Part shown: positions 56,819 to 64,000 of the stretch, piece by piece | Position numbering within the stretch: position 1 is the first letter of the stretch | Layout of the letters: every line of letters begins with the position of its first letter | NCBI RefSeq assembly: GCF_022179385.1 | Contig: NZ_BPQS01000020.1 | Span: 39,410 to 103,409 of the forward strand | Source: Methylobacterium longum | GTDB taxonomy: Bacteria; Pseudomonadota; Alphaproteobacteria; Rhizobiales; Beijerinckiaceae | DNA length: 64,000 nucleotides | Direction: 5' to 3' | The notes under the pieces: generated by a model | Seen by the model: only the letters and a program-made list of their open reading frames with translations | Database searches by the model: none | Told to the model about the DNA's origin: nothing | Made by a program: the position numbers and the translations under genes

Positions 56819-58126
56819 ATGGATAAGCGCGATCCATTCGACGATCTAAAGGAAATGGAGGATGCGATGGGCCCGGAGAGCCCGCGCTACTCCTCCGAGG
56901 ACGAACGTTGGGAGACGGACTACAGTCCGCCGCCGAGAGCAGAGGCTGCCGAGCGCAAGCGGATCCGGGCGACACCCTACGTCTACCGCGACCCGTCCCT
57001 GATCCCGCCGCGCGACTGGGTCTATGGCCGGCACCTGATCCGTCGGTTCTTGAGCACCACCGTGGCACCCGGCGCGTCTGGTAAATCCAGCCTCGTGCTG
57101 GTCGAAGCCATCGCTATGGCGACCGGCCGGGCGCTGCTTGGGGTCAAGCCGCCCCAGGCGATGAAGGTCTGGTACGTGAACCTTGAAGACCCTCTGGAGG
57201 AGACCGAGCGCCGCGTCGCTGCAATCTGCCTGCACTACGGCATCGACGCTCACGAACTCGAAGGGCGCTTGTTCCTCGACAGCGGGCGTACGGCCGAGAT
57301 CATCATCGCGACCCGGCAGCGGGACGGTGTGAAGATCGCAGAGCCGGTGATCGAGGATCTGACCGCCAGCATGGCCGAGAACGAGATCGACCACCTGACG
57401 GTCGACCCATTCGTATCGAGCCACCGAGTGACTGAGAACGCCAACGACGAGATCGACATCGTCGCCAAAGCCTGGAACCGGGTGGCCGAGGTCGGGAATG
57501 CTTCTGTCGAGTTGGTGCACCACGTCCGCAAGGGCCAGGGCGGCCAGAGCGAGTACACGGTGGAAGACGGCCGCGGAGCGGGCGCGCTCCTGGCGGCCGC
57601 ACGCTCGGCCCGCGTGCTCAACCTCATGACCAAGGATCAGGCTGAGAAGGCCGGGATCCCAACCAATAGGGGCTTCTTCCGGGTCGATAACGGCAAGGCC
57701 AATCTCGCCCCGCCGCCGGACAAGAGCGACTGGTTTCAGCTCGTCTCTGTGTCGCTCGGCAACGGCCCGGCCGGCATCCTCGACTATGGCGACCAAGTCG
57801 CGGTGGTCGAGCCGTGGGAGTGGCCCGACCCGTTCGAGGGCGTGGGCGCGGACGACCTGCGAGCGGCTCAGTCCGAGGTAGCCGGCACGGTAGCTGCCGG
57901 CGCACGCTGGCGGCTCAACGTGCAGTCTCCAGACTGGGTCGGCATCCCGATCGCCCGGGCCCTGAAGCTCAACCACGACGACAAGGCGCACCGGACCCGG
58001 ATCAGCCGCATGCTTCGGGTGTGGCTTGAGACCGGCATGTTCGCGGTGGTCGAGGGGAAGGACGCCAACCACAAAAAGCGGGAGTACGTGGAGGTCGGCA
58101 AGCATGCCTCAGATGCTGGCGAATGA
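56819..58126 (+). CDS. RepA-like AAA ATPase (hexameric replicative helicase type)
   Basis: 435 residues from ATG 56819 (an ATG at 56792 is also in frame). A long polar N-terminus is followed by a RecA-like ATPase of the AAA_25/RepA group, with Walker A APGASGKSS (83-91), Walker B HLTVDP (192-197) and a downstream HHVRKGQ loop. Such proteins unwind plasmid or prophage origins. The C-terminal region looks like a winged-helix tail (HDDKAHRTRISRMLRVWLETG). A cluster of GTGGCGGAA iterons starts 26 bp after its stop, which supports a replication role. Confidence 0.85.
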   Translation: MDKRDPFDDLKEMEDAMGPESPRYSSEDERWETDYSPPPRAEAAERKRIRATPYVYRDPSLIPPRDWVYGRHLIRRFLSTTVAPGASGKSSLVLVEAIAMATGRALLGVKPPQAMKVWYVNLEDPLEETERRVAAICLHYGIDAHELEGRLFLDSGRTAEIIIATRQRDGVKIAEPVIEDLTASMAENEIDHLTVDPFVSSHRVTENANDEIDIVAKAWNRVAEVGNASVELVHHVRKGQGGQSEYTVEDGRGAGALLAAARSARVLNLMTKDQAEKAGIPTNRGFFRVDNGKANLAPPPDKSDWFQLVSVSLGNGPAGILDYGDQVAVVEPWEWPDPFEGVGADDLRAAQSEVAGTVAAGARWRLNVQSPDWVGIPIARALKLNHDDKAHRTRISRMLRVWLETGMFAVVEGKDANHKKREYVEVGKHASDAGE

Positions 58127-58151
58127 CCTTCCCGCCACTTTGCAGGGTGGA

Positions 58152-58191
58152 GTGGCGGAAGGTGGCGGAAGTGGCGGAAAAAGTCCGCCAC
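58152..58191. repeat. Iteron cluster GTGGCGGAA, possible origin
   Basis: Direct copies GTGGCGGAA at 58152-58160, 58162-58170 and 58171-58179 are followed by an inverted copy TCCGCCAC at 58184-58191; another inverted CCGCCAC lies upstream near 58132. A G/C-skewed, purine-rich stretch with a CCACCACCCC/GGGTGGGTGG hairpin follows to about 58260. Iterons beside a RepA-like gene are typical of replication origins. It could instead be a terminator or packaging signal. Confidence 0.5.
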
Positions 58192-58292
58192 CACCACCCC
58201 TTTATAGGGTGGGTGGGAGTGGTGGTGGGTGGAACCTCAAAGGTGGAGGTGGAGGGCCCTTGCGCTCGGTAGCCGAGGTGCTGCCTCGCCGC

Positions 58293-58661
58293 TCAGATCC
58301 CGACGCTGGCAGCGCCGGCATTTGCTGCCTGCTTGACGGTAGCGCCGTTGCGCAACGCTGCAGCTATCGCGGCCGAAGCCGTGTCAATCGCCTCGGCTCG
58401 CTCATCGCCAAAGTCACGTGCGCTATTTGCGCCGTCGCTGAGCCGTGCGTGATAGTTATCCGGGAATGCCTTATCCATTCGCGCCTTCAGGAGCATCGTG
58501 GCGGCACGATAATCGGCGTCGAAGTTCCGAGGGCTAGTTGCAGTCGCGTTGTCGTAAACTTCAGCTTCCTTATATTCAGCTATAAAGCGGCTTCTTCGCT
58601 GAGCTCCGCCGCCAACGAAAAACTGTACTACCCGTGAGATCAGCCAAAAAAGCGTATGCAT
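58293..58661 (-). CDS. Hypothetical membrane-anchored protein
   Basis: 122 residues from ATG 58661, preceded by GGAGACC. The N-terminus (HTLFWLISRVVQFFVGG) forms one short hydrophobic anchor and is followed by a soluble helical region ending AANAGAASVG. It is read opposite to the flanking island genes and is divergent from the HTH gene at 58748. No family known. Confidence 0.55.
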   Translation of the reverse strand: MHTLFWLISRVVQFFVGGGAQRRSRFIAEYKEAEVYDNATATSPRNFDADYRAATMLLKARMDKAFPDNYHARLSDGANSARDFGDERAEAIDTASAAIAAALRNGATVKQAANAGAASVGI

Positions 58662-58747
58662 CGAGGTCTCCTGATGGAGCATCGGCGAGCGCGCCTTCTT
58701 GAACAGGATAACGCATTCTTGCTGTCCTCGGTCTCCGAGGTGCTGCC

Positions 58748-59071
58748 ATGACGCCCACTCAGCAGAGAGCCGAGCAGCTCGACGCACTCGCAAAGCTCCG
58801 AGACATCCGGACCATGGCCGACGAGGTGATCGGCACGCTGGAGTGCGTGCTGACCTCCACCGCCACTACTACACCCGTCCTGCGCGAGCCCGAGAGGCCG
58901 GAGTGGCTTCCGATCTGCCGGGCCGCCCAAGTGCTTGGCGTCGAGAAGAACACACTAGCGCAGCGGTGTCGTAGGGGCGGTATCAGGGCCGGCATCGCCA
59001 GGAAGGTCGGCGGCGGCTGGCAGATACGGCTCGACCTAATGGCACCGAGCAGCAGGAGGCCGGCGCGATGA
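58748..59071 (+). CDS. HTH (excisionase-like) small protein
   Basis: 107 residues with a DNA-binding part (LPICRAAQVLGVEKNTLAQRCRRGGIRAGIARKVGGGWQI, read in pieces) that resembles MerR/excisionase helices and the start of HTH-17 domains. The N-terminus is helical. The ATG follows GAGGTGCTGCC. Its stop overlaps the next ORF (ATGA). Likely an accessory regulator of the island. Confidence 0.7.
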   Translation: MTPTQQRAEQLDALAKLRDIRTMADEVIGTLECVLTSTATTTPVLREPERPEWLPICRAAQVLGVEKNTLAQRCRRGGIRAGIARKVGGGWQIRLDLMAPSSRRPAR

Positions 59072-59313
59072 AGGCAGTCGCTGCCTACACACCTATTGAG
59101 GGCGCGGCTTGCTGGATCGAGACTGCGCTCAGGCGCAACTCACTCCATCTGCTCGCGGTCTTGGTGGTCGTCGCCCGCTTGCTGATCCATCGCACGTCTC
59201 CGTCGCTGATGACCTGCAACATTCGCGCCGACGCCGATCCGCCGAACCGAAGCGCCCATCTACAGGAGACTGGCGTGGTTAACGAAAGCCTACACGTGAG
59301 GAGTCGTGGATGA
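59068..59313 (+). CDS. Possible small ORF, coding status doubtful
   Basis: 81 residues coupled by ATGA to the preceding HTH gene, with one hydrophobic stretch (LLAVLVVVARLLI). Its C-terminal half looks random. The overlap arrangement is the only positive sign. Confidence 0.3.
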   Translation: MKAVAAYTPIEGAACWIETALRRNSLHLLAVLVVVARLLIHRTSPSLMTCNIRADADPPNRSAHLQETGVVNESLHVRSRG

Positions 59314-59315
59314 TC

Positions 59316-59558
59316 TCACCACGCGTCTTCACTGAGGAGCGCGCCGCCCTGGTCGAAGGTGCCGCACCAGCCTCGATCGGGCAGGCGGATGGTCACGCGC
59401 GACAGGCCCGTGTCGTCACCGTCGCCCGTCGCGAGCTTCGCGTCTACCTGCCCACGCTTCTCCATCCGCTTCAGGTCCCTGACGCGCACATCGAGGCGCG
59501 CAGCCAGTTCGCGAGGGTCAACGATCCAATCGCCTTTGTGACCGAGGATGAGCTTCAT
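59316..59558 (-). CDS. DUF6522-like small protein
   Basis: 80 residues from ATG 59558. The pattern VDPRELAARLDVRVRDLKRMEKRGQVDA, then GDDTGLSRVTIRLPDRGW and TFDQGGALLSE, fits the DUF6522 family (N-terminal HTH-like helix pair, C-terminal beta hairpin). The opposite-strand frame at 59310-59594 is much less protein-like, so this strand is preferred. Function unknown. Confidence 0.65.
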   Translation of the reverse strand: MKLILGHKGDWIVDPRELAARLDVRVRDLKRMEKRGQVDAKLATGDGDDTGLSRVTIRLPDRGWCGTFDQGGALLSEDAW

Positions 59559-59739
59559 GAAGCAGGTCCTCATCAGCTCGGCAGCAGATGCTGAGCTGAG
59601 ACAGACGGTAGCACGGTTCGCCGTCCTTCCCGCAACGCGGCAGGATGCGATCAGGCAGCGGGCCATCGCCGCGGTGACGCGAGCGTCGTTCGCGCTTAGC
59701 CTGACACTGAGTTCATGGCCTGCGTACCGATGGGTGCCG

Positions 59740-59928
59740 ATGTTCGTCCCACCCGATCAGCGATCCGTCCCACCGCCTTGGGAGCCGCCGCGGCGTCCGT
59801 CGCGAGACTCCAAGCGGGGCGAGAACGCCGCCATCACGCTCATCATCCTGGTGTCGATCTTGGCGCTGTTCGCGCCCATCGCTGGCGGCACGCTTGTCGG
59901 TGTGGCCGTAGCTCTGTTCGGGCGCTGA
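59740..59928 (+). CDS. Small single-pass membrane protein
   Basis: 62 residues: a Pro-rich cytoplasmic start (PPDQRSVPPPWEPPRRP), then one membrane helix (AAITLIILVSILALFAPIAGGTLVGVAVALF). Small proteins of this make-up are frequent in Methylobacterium prophages. The ATG at 59740 is chosen; an earlier start at 59548 would add about 64 residues that overlap the reverse-strand gene. Confidence 0.5.
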   Translation: MFVPPDQRSVPPPWEPPRRPSRDSKRGENAAITLIILVSILALFAPIAGGTLVGVAVALFGR

Positions 59929-59933
59929 CTACG

Positions 59934-60185
59934 TCACTCCATCAAATCGGTAAGCGCTCCGATCTCGTCGGCGTTCTTCCACACCGTCTCGCAGCCGATC
60001 ACCTTCTCGGTCGCATTGATTGTGAGGGTGAATTTAGGTGGGACGCGTTCAGCACCAACCAGCCTCAGGCGCACGCCCCATTGCGATATGTCATGTACGA
60101 CGCACGGAAGAGCCGGATGTCCAGCTACCGAAATATGCCCGGACAGGTTAATGGACACCCGTCGCGCGGCTCGCTGTTTCTTCAT
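59934..60185 (-). CDS. PilZ-domain protein
   Basis: 83-residue stand-alone PilZ domain. The RxxxR motif occurs as RAARR (5-9) and the (D/N)-x-S-x-x-G motif as DISQWG (32-37), the two elements that bind cyclic di-GMP. The rest forms the expected small beta-barrel. It is likely a c-di-GMP-responsive adaptor; the partner is unknown. It is convergent with the small membrane-protein gene. Confidence 0.85.
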   Translation of the reverse strand: MKKQRAARRVSINLSGHISVAGHPALPCVVHDISQWGVRLRLVGAERVPPKFTLTINATEKVIGCETVWKNADEIGALTDLME

Positions 60186-60300
60186 AGAGTGCTCGGCTCC
60201 TAAAGCTGAGCATCTTGGCGGCTAAATACCTAAAAGCCGTTCACGAATTAAACCGCATTGAGCGGAATGCTTCATCTGCGACAAGCTGTCCTCGAAGCTC

Positions 60301-60606
60301 CTAGCTTTGGCTGCTTGGCATCCAGCGCGACATGAACCGCAACGGCCGAACGACATTGGCGCTATCTTGGCCTGCTTGCTCTTCATCCGGCAGCAGCAAG
60401 GCTATCAGGTGCAGCAGGTCGTCCCGTTCCTGACCCCGGAACAGCACTAGGAATGATCCGAGGTCTAGCTGAACCTCTGGATCGCTCTCGCAGGGACGGT
60501 GAAGCACATAAGGCTGTCCAGTCTTCAAATCCCGCGTCAGTGCATAGCGGTCGCCACGAGGACCGACGTGGAATTCTCTAGCGACCCGGGGCGCCTGCTC
60601 AATCAT
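60301..60606 (-). CDS. Conserved hypothetical protein
   Basis: 101 residues from ATG 60606. The first half (APRVAREFHVGPRGDRYALTRDLKTGQPYVLHR) followed by LDLGSFLVLF and a helical tail is a pattern I recall from Methylobacterium hypothetical proteins, but no function is known. The frame stays open upstream to 60957, where the sequence becomes antisense-like, so this start is preferred. Confidence 0.6.
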   Translation of the reverse strand: MIEQAPRVAREFHVGPRGDRYALTRDLKTGQPYVLHRPCESDPEVQLDLGSFLVLFRGQERDDLLHLIALLLPDEEQAGQDSANVVRPLRFMSRWMPSSQS

Positions 60607-60810
60607 GGTCGTTCCAACGCAAAACACACTGTCGACATGCGACATATTGGCATGAATTGGCGGGACGGAATATAACATAGGGTAACAGTGGATAACTGAG
60701 GACGGCAGCATACGACTCGCGTCGGCTCCTCCTTCTGCCTCGGAGACTTGCTGGATTGGCATAGACAAACCAAAGTTCTGGCTACGCAGTGATCGAGGCG
60801 TAGCCACACC

Positions 60811-61029
60811 ATGACCAATCCTCTTCGTCGAGATGCTTTGCTCCGGTTGAAGGTCGAAACCGACCTCGCCCGCGCCGTGGAGACCACCGCCCGCCAGCGC
60901 GGCCAGACCATGAGCGAGTACGTCAGGCAGAGCCTGCGTGCGCACCTCGCTCGCCATGGTGTTCGGCTCAGCCCCGACGATGGCCCTGGCACCCCGCCGG
61001 CCGCTCCCACCCTCGCTCGTGCAGCTTGA
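60811..61029 (+). CDS. Ribbon-helix-helix type protein
   Basis: 72 residues with a CopG/Arc-like arrangement: a short strand (ALLRLKVETDLARAV), then two helices (ETTARQRGQTMSEYVRQSLRAHLARHG). It is a probable DNA-binding regulator. No toxin-like partner gene is adjacent, so an antitoxin role is not supported. The next gene begins 10 bp later. Confidence 0.7.
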   Translation: MTNPLRRDALLRLKVETDLARAVETTARQRGQTMSEYVRQSLRAHLARHGVRLSPDDGPGTPPAAPTLARAA

Positions 61030-61039
61030 GGAGATCTGC

Positions 61040-61660
61040 GTGCATCAGCTCCCGACCGCCAACGTCCGCCACGACCGCCACCTCGCTCCAGTCGCTAGCC
61101 TCGGCCGCAGCCGTCCTGACTTGCAGCCGGTGGCGCCGTCTGCGCCCCGGACCTCGGCGCAGATCTTCGCTGACGGCGAGCGCGCCCGGCTTGAGTGCGA
61201 TGCCCTTCTTGCGCGCCGGCCGGACATGCTGCTGATCGGTTCGCCCGAGGAGGTCGCCGCCCTCGACGCCAGCATTGATCTGGCTCGGATCCGGATGCTG
61301 CAGGCCAACACGCAGCATGGCGCCGCACTGGCTGCCGAGGCTGAAGCCCAGGCTGCGCACGAAGCCGAGCAGAAGCGCCGCAAGGATCTCCACCGCAAGG
61401 CCATGAAGGCCAGCGCCGAGACCGAAAAGCTGGCGGCCGAGTACGTCATCGAGGCGCAGCGTCTGGTGCCGTTACTGGAGAAGATCCGTGAGCGGGCCGC
61501 GCTGATTGAGGCGGCCAACTATGCCTTGCCCGACGGCGCCGAGCCGGTCTTGCCCGGTGAGCCGCGCTGCAGCTGGGAAGATCGCCCCGACCAACCGCAC
61601 AGCTCGATTGCCAGCCGGGTACGGCTGCCCGGCTTGGATCGCTCCACCCCCATCTGGTGA
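61040..61660 (+). CDS. Coiled-coil hypothetical protein
   Basis: 206 residues from GTG 61040 (GAGGAGAT upstream). Residues about 85-150 are Ala/Glu/Lys-rich and heptad-like (HGAALAAEAEAQAAHEAEQKRRKDLHR), predicting a coiled coil. The tail is Pro-rich. It lies between an RHH gene and another small island gene. It could be a phage-type structural or scaffold protein, but nothing confirms that. Confidence 0.6.
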   Translation: MHQLPTANVRHDRHLAPVASLGRSRPDLQPVAPSAPRTSAQIFADGERARLECDALLARRPDMLLIGSPEEVAALDASIDLARIRMLQANTQHGAALAAEAEAQAAHEAEQKRRKDLHRKAMKASAETEKLAAEYVIEAQRLVPLLEKIRERAALIEAANYALPDGAEPVLPGEPRCSWEDRPDQPHSSIASRVRLPGLDRSTPIW

Positions 61661-61670
61661 GGACGTCATC

Positions 61671-61943
61671 ATGACCATCAGCCGACAAGAAACTGCCGAG
61701 AACGTCGCCTTCTGGCGCCGCGTCCTCAACAAGCCCGAGCCGACCGCCCCCAAGAGTAAGCCTACCCAGGCCGAGCGCATGGCTACGTGGTCAGCCCGCA
61801 ACCGCGAGGACGAAGCCAAGGCCATTCAGACCCGTTCGGCGGTCGAGCGGACCCGGCGCGATCTAGGCACGCCCGGCGGGGCCTTCGAGGTCGGCGCTCA
61901 GAGATATGCGGCGGATGGCTCGCTCTGGCGTCGTACCGCCTAG
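61671..61943 (+). CDS. Small hypothetical island protein
   Basis: 90 residues, charged and helical at the start (ISRQETAENVAFWRRVLN), ending in FEVGAQRYAADGSLWRR. GAGGACG precedes the ATG, and the gene is 10 bp after the coiled-coil gene. No family recognised. Confidence 0.6.
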   Translation: MTISRQETAENVAFWRRVLNKPEPTAPKSKPTQAERMATWSARNREDEAKAIQTRSAVERTRRDLGTPGGAFEVGAQRYAADGSLWRRTA

Positions 61944-62072
61944 CGCAGCCCCGCCTTCCAAGCTCCCCAGGTTGCATGCGGTTTCCTGGGTCGAGGGACG
62001 GTCGCGCCAGTGAGTCTCAGCACTGGCGCGGCCAACCCCTTCAGTCCGACGATCAGCACACGGACACAGACA

Positions 62073-62264
62073 ATGGCGAGCACCAAGCCGGACATCACCA
62101 CGCAGCCCGACGTGCCGGTCATCGAGACCACGCCCGTCGATCACGGTGACGCTCAGGGCATCGGCAACGTGGAGCAGGCGCCGATCAGAGCCGACCTGCT
62201 GCACGAGAGGGCTGAGGAGGTCGCGGCTCGTGATGCGGCATTGCGATCGGCAGGGATGCGGTGA
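62073..62264 (+). CDS. Small acidic hypothetical protein, weakly supported
   Basis: 63 residues (a longer form from GTG 62010 is possible). The region TKPDITTQPDVPVIETTPVDHGD is low in complexity, and the C-terminal part (LLHERAEEVAARDAAL) is helical. It has no clear ribosome-binding site or family. Confidence 0.35.
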   Translation: MASTKPDITTQPDVPVIETTPVDHGDAQGIGNVEQAPIRADLLHERAEEVAARDAALRSAGMR

Positions 62265-62274
62265 GGGGCCACTG

Positions 62275-62397
62275 CTACCGACGGTCCTCATCCCGCGGCG
62301 GTGGGCCTTTCCCCACCTTGATGAACCTGCCGATGAACAGACCGAGCGGGATCGAGATCAGGAACCAGCCTCGGAGAAAGCGAAGCACCTTCAGCAT
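62275..62397 (-). CDS. Tiny membrane protein
   Basis: 40 residues: one membrane helix (RGWFLISIPLGLFIGRFI) with basic flanks and a charged tail (KGPPPRDEDRR). GGGACAG precedes the ATG. Similar short single-helix proteins occur repeatedly in Methylobacterium genomes; the role is unknown. Confidence 0.45.
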   Translation of the reverse strand: MLKVLRFLRGWFLISIPLGLFIGRFIKVGKGPPPRDEDRR

Positions 62398-62602
62398 GGA
62401 CTGTCCCCTGATCACCGAGGGATCAACAGAGCACGCCGCAGGGAGTGCCATCGGGACCATCTCAGGGGAGGGTGACCGGTTTGCATGAGTCCCGGGGTCC
62501 CTGTTCGGGAGGGGGGAAGCCGAGGGTCCGCGCGAGCGCACGGTCTGTCTAGGTGCAGAATTTTTTTAGAGTTCCACCACAACGGGGAGAAAAACCTTGA
62601 GC

Positions 62603-63175
62603 ATGACCCGCAAACTCTGGTCGCTGAACGCGCTGTCGACCGAGATGAGCTACGATCGCCGGACGGTTGCGCTCGCACTCAAGAACATTCGGCCCGACGG
62701 GCAGCTTGCAGGTCACCCGGCGTGGTTTCTCGACACCGCGCTGAACGTTCTGAAGGTGAAGCCGAAGCCCGTCGAGGAAAGCTTCGATCCGAAGTGGCCG
62801 GATGCCTACAAGGTCAACGCGGAAAAGTGCGACAACTTCCCGGCCGGATGTGTCGTGATGGGCGTCATGGACATGGTTTATCGCGCGCCCGCACTGGCTG
62901 GTGTCTTTGCAGTCGAGGCCGGAGCTTATCCAGCGACCGCCTACCGCATGAAGCAATATCTGTCCGTCGCCTTGATGATGGCAGCCCAAGACGCGCTGAA
63001 GCGATTGGGTGTGGAGCCCTTCTCAAAGGGCGAGCAGATGCGCTGGTCCGAAAAAGAGTTCGACGAATGCAACTGGCCTCATCTCGCCAGCAAGGCCGGC
63101 GTGCCCTGTGATGTCGAGGGCTGGCGCGCTGCAATGCTGGAGAAGAACAAGGCTGAAGCACAGGCTGCTGCATGA
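62603..63175 (+). CDS. Terminase-small-subunit-like (Nu1-type) HTH protein
   Basis: 190 residues. The N-terminus (LWSLNALSTEMSYDRRTVALALKNIRPDG, read in parts) is like the HTH of Nu1-type phage DNA-packaging proteins; the middle and tail are helical (YRMKQYLSVALMMAAQDALKRLGVEP). No large-terminase gene is seen in the next 800 bp, so it may be orphaned. The ATG at 62603 was chosen over a TTG six bases earlier. The stop overlaps a following ATG (ATGA). Confidence 0.6.
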   Translation: MTRKLWSLNALSTEMSYDRRTVALALKNIRPDGQLAGHPAWFLDTALNVLKVKPKPVEESFDPKWPDAYKVNAEKCDNFPAGCVVMGVMDMVYRAPALAGVFAVEAGAYPATAYRMKQYLSVALMMAAQDALKRLGVEPFSKGEQMRWSEKEFDECNWPHLASKAGVPCDVEGWRAAMLEKNKAEAQAAA

Positions 63176-63303
63176 CCGACTAGCCGCCCCCTCCTCCCGT
63201 ACCCTCGGACGACCCGCCCCGCAGCGGCGAGATCCGAACCCTGCTCGGCGTGCCCCTGCGCGGGGACGGCAGAAAGCGGCAGAAGGTGACCGCGAATGGC
63301 TGA
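63172..63303 (+). pseudogene. Short ORF interrupted by an amber codon
   Basis: ATG 63172 overlaps the preceding stop, but the third codon is followed by TAG (63181-63183). After it the frame stays open through a Pro-rich start (PPPPPVPSDDPP) and a basic tail (RGDGRKRQKVTANG) to a TGA at 63301-63303. The overlap with its neighbours on both sides suggests a once-intact coupled gene with a single nonsense change. Suppression or a sequencing error cannot be excluded. Confidence 0.4.
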
Positions 63304-63445
63304 AGAGACTCTTCAACTATCTGCGGAGGTTAGCGACGAATTTTCCGGCCCCTCAAAGCTCTACGCACCAGACTGCTCGAAGCTGGCTGGGAATGCGGAT
63401 CGATTGCTCGGCGCTACAGATGCAGCAGGTCGCCTAGTCGTCTGA
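63296..63445 (+). CDS. Short ORF resembling a tape-measure N-terminus
   Basis: 49 residues (AEETLQLSAEVSDEFSGPSK at the start), with AGAAGG before the ATG and an 8-bp overlap with the previous frame. The segment AEV-x-D-x-FSGP resembles the beginning of phage tail tape-measure proteins, which continue for hundreds of residues. Here the frame stops after 49, so this is probably debris. The match is short and uncertain. Confidence 0.35.
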   Translation: MAEETLQLSAEVSDEFSGPSKLYAPDCSKLAGNADRLLGATDAAGRLVV

Positions 63446-63826
63446 ATCTGACGCTTGCTACCCGCAGCGACGGGCCGCATGCGACCCTTCTCTGAAGTTC
63501 GGAAGGTCCACTTGTGGTCGCCTGATCGAGATCTGTGACCAATCCCGACCAGACGCGGCTCGGCTGCTTCGATCACGGGCTGGCGGAAGCGGATACGCCG
63601 TACAGCTGCGTTCTCCACAGATCATGAGCCCCCTGATGGGCGGGCCTGCGGGCTTATCTGCCTTCCGCACTGAGTAAGGCCCGCGTCAGCTGGAAATCAG
63701 ATCTTCGCGCGAGAACCTCCGAACGACGGCTCACGCCTCGACGCGGTTCATCCGTGTGCTTTCAGACAGCAACACATCGCGCCTTCAGCCGCTTTACCTC
63801 TTCGACTTGGTGTGTGTGAGACGGCT
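63446..63826. other. Region without a recognised gene
   Basis: About 380 bp between the short tape-measure-like ORF and the last gene. Open frames here are short and have no coding character; no RNA gene, long hairpin or repeat was found. It may be decayed phage sequence. Confidence 0.4.
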
Positions 63827-64000
63827 GTGGCTCGGTACTACTTCGACATCCACGATGGGGAGGCACTTCGCCGGGACCCGGAGGGTAGCGAGTGCGACAG
63901 CCCTGAAGCCGTCCGGGATGAGGCCATGCACGCCCTGCCGTTCGTCGCCAAGGAAGCGATCCCCCGGGCCGTGAGTGACACGCAGGCCTTCACCGTGCTG
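63827..64000 (+). CDS. DUF6894 family protein, cut by the right window edge
   Basis: 58 residues are visible from GTG 63827. The N-terminal ARYYFDIHDGEALRRDPEGSEC matches the DUF6894 pattern (R-Y-F/Y-F-D-I-H-D-G then an acidic Glu/Cys turn), and the frame is open to the last base of the window. The family is abundant in Methylobacterium and Bradyrhizobium, and its function is unknown. Confidence 0.75.
   Translation, partial: MARYYFDIHDGEALRRDPEGSECDSPEAVRDEAMHALPFVAKEAIPRAVSDTQAFTVL

Larger units (their letters stand above)
53610..64000. mobile_element. Integrative island or degraded prophage, right end outside window
   Basis: The left boundary is the broken tRNA-Leu at 53556-53609, with a P4-type integrase reading inward. 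The content then consists of small overlapping ORFs: an AlpA-like regulator, a RepA-like ATPase with iterons, a terminase-like small protein and possible tail-gene debris, with patches of lower GC. No capsid, portal or large-terminase gene is seen, so it may be a satellite-like element or a decayed phage. The right attachment site is not in the window, so where the island ends is unknown. Confidence 0.7.

Noticed and set aside
55647..58191. CRISPR array
   Set aside because: The repeats are 9-10 bp and adjacent, without spacers, and no cas genes occur in the window.
58026..58637. Forward ORF through the iteron region
   Set aside because: It translates the repeats as Gly/Pro runs and overlaps a better-supported reverse-strand gene with a good ribosome-binding site.
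60811..61660. Toxin-antitoxin pair (RHH gene plus next gene)
   Set aside because: The following gene is a 206-residue coiled-coil, Pro-tailed protein with no toxin fold or catalytic motif.

Overview
The window is about 70% GC. Its gene content and operon layouts point to an alphaproteobacterium of the order Rhizobiales, most probably Methylobacterium or Methylorubrum. This rests on recognised families and synteny, not on a database search. Supporting signs are the split ATP synthase locus (atpHAGDC only), the ChvE-GguA-GguB sugar transporter, a LOV histidine kinase of the HisKA_2 class, a BA14K-like secreted protein, and small families (DUF6894, DUF6522, DUF6111, DUF1285) typical of these bacteria.

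Layout. Positions 1-8880 hold an edge-truncated lactate permease, then the conserved block miaB-phoH-ybeY-corC-lnt (tRNA modification, rRNA maturation, envelope lipoprotein acylation) and a translationally coupled CynX-type MFS transporter. Positions 9091-9652 hold a decayed secreted-protein gene. Positions 9700-12419 hold the divergent catalase/oxyR pair. Positions 12620-20651 carry an AbrB-family membrane protein, diacylglycerol kinase, threonine dehydratase, MgtC, EcsC and AmpG-like proteins, and a LOV histidine kinase next to a stand-alone receiver protein. Then come mutS (reverse), an epoxide-hydrolase-like enzyme, a cyclic-nucleotide-binding patatin, an SDR and, after an unusually AT-rich leader, chvE-gguA-gguB. 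Positions 32927-38700 hold ispA, mtgA, an internally duplicated unknown protein, argG, an HCCA-isomerase-like enzyme and a Tat-exported DsbA-like protein. Positions 38917-44177 are atpHAGDC, interrupted by two related palindromic GC-rich repeats. Positions 44179-51234 (reverse) carry cca, DUF6111, a CoA-type Nudix hydrolase, DUF1285, an SMP-30 lactonase, a PaaI-type thioesterase and hrpB. Small secreted and hypothetical genes follow up to 53442.

At 53556-53609 lies only the 3' half of a tRNA-Leu (reverse strand), cut at the anticodon loop. It is followed at once by structured repeats and a P4-type tyrosine integrase. From here to the right edge the content changes to small, tightly overlapping, mostly unknown genes: an AlpA-like regulator, a RepA-like AAA ATPase followed by GTGGCGGAA iterons, a second HTH protein, PilZ and RHH proteins, a terminase-small-subunit-like protein and possible tail-gene debris. 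I read this as an integrative island or degraded prophage. Its right end, and the reconstituted tRNA-Leu, should lie beyond position 64000.

No complete, clearly new multi-gene system could be demonstrated. The best leads are the attachment and replication structures of the island, a lower-GC unknown gene coupled to the integrase, a protein built from two copies of an undescribed motif, a miniature flagellar-rod-like protein, and an OxyR-type palindrome overlapping the oxyR start codon.
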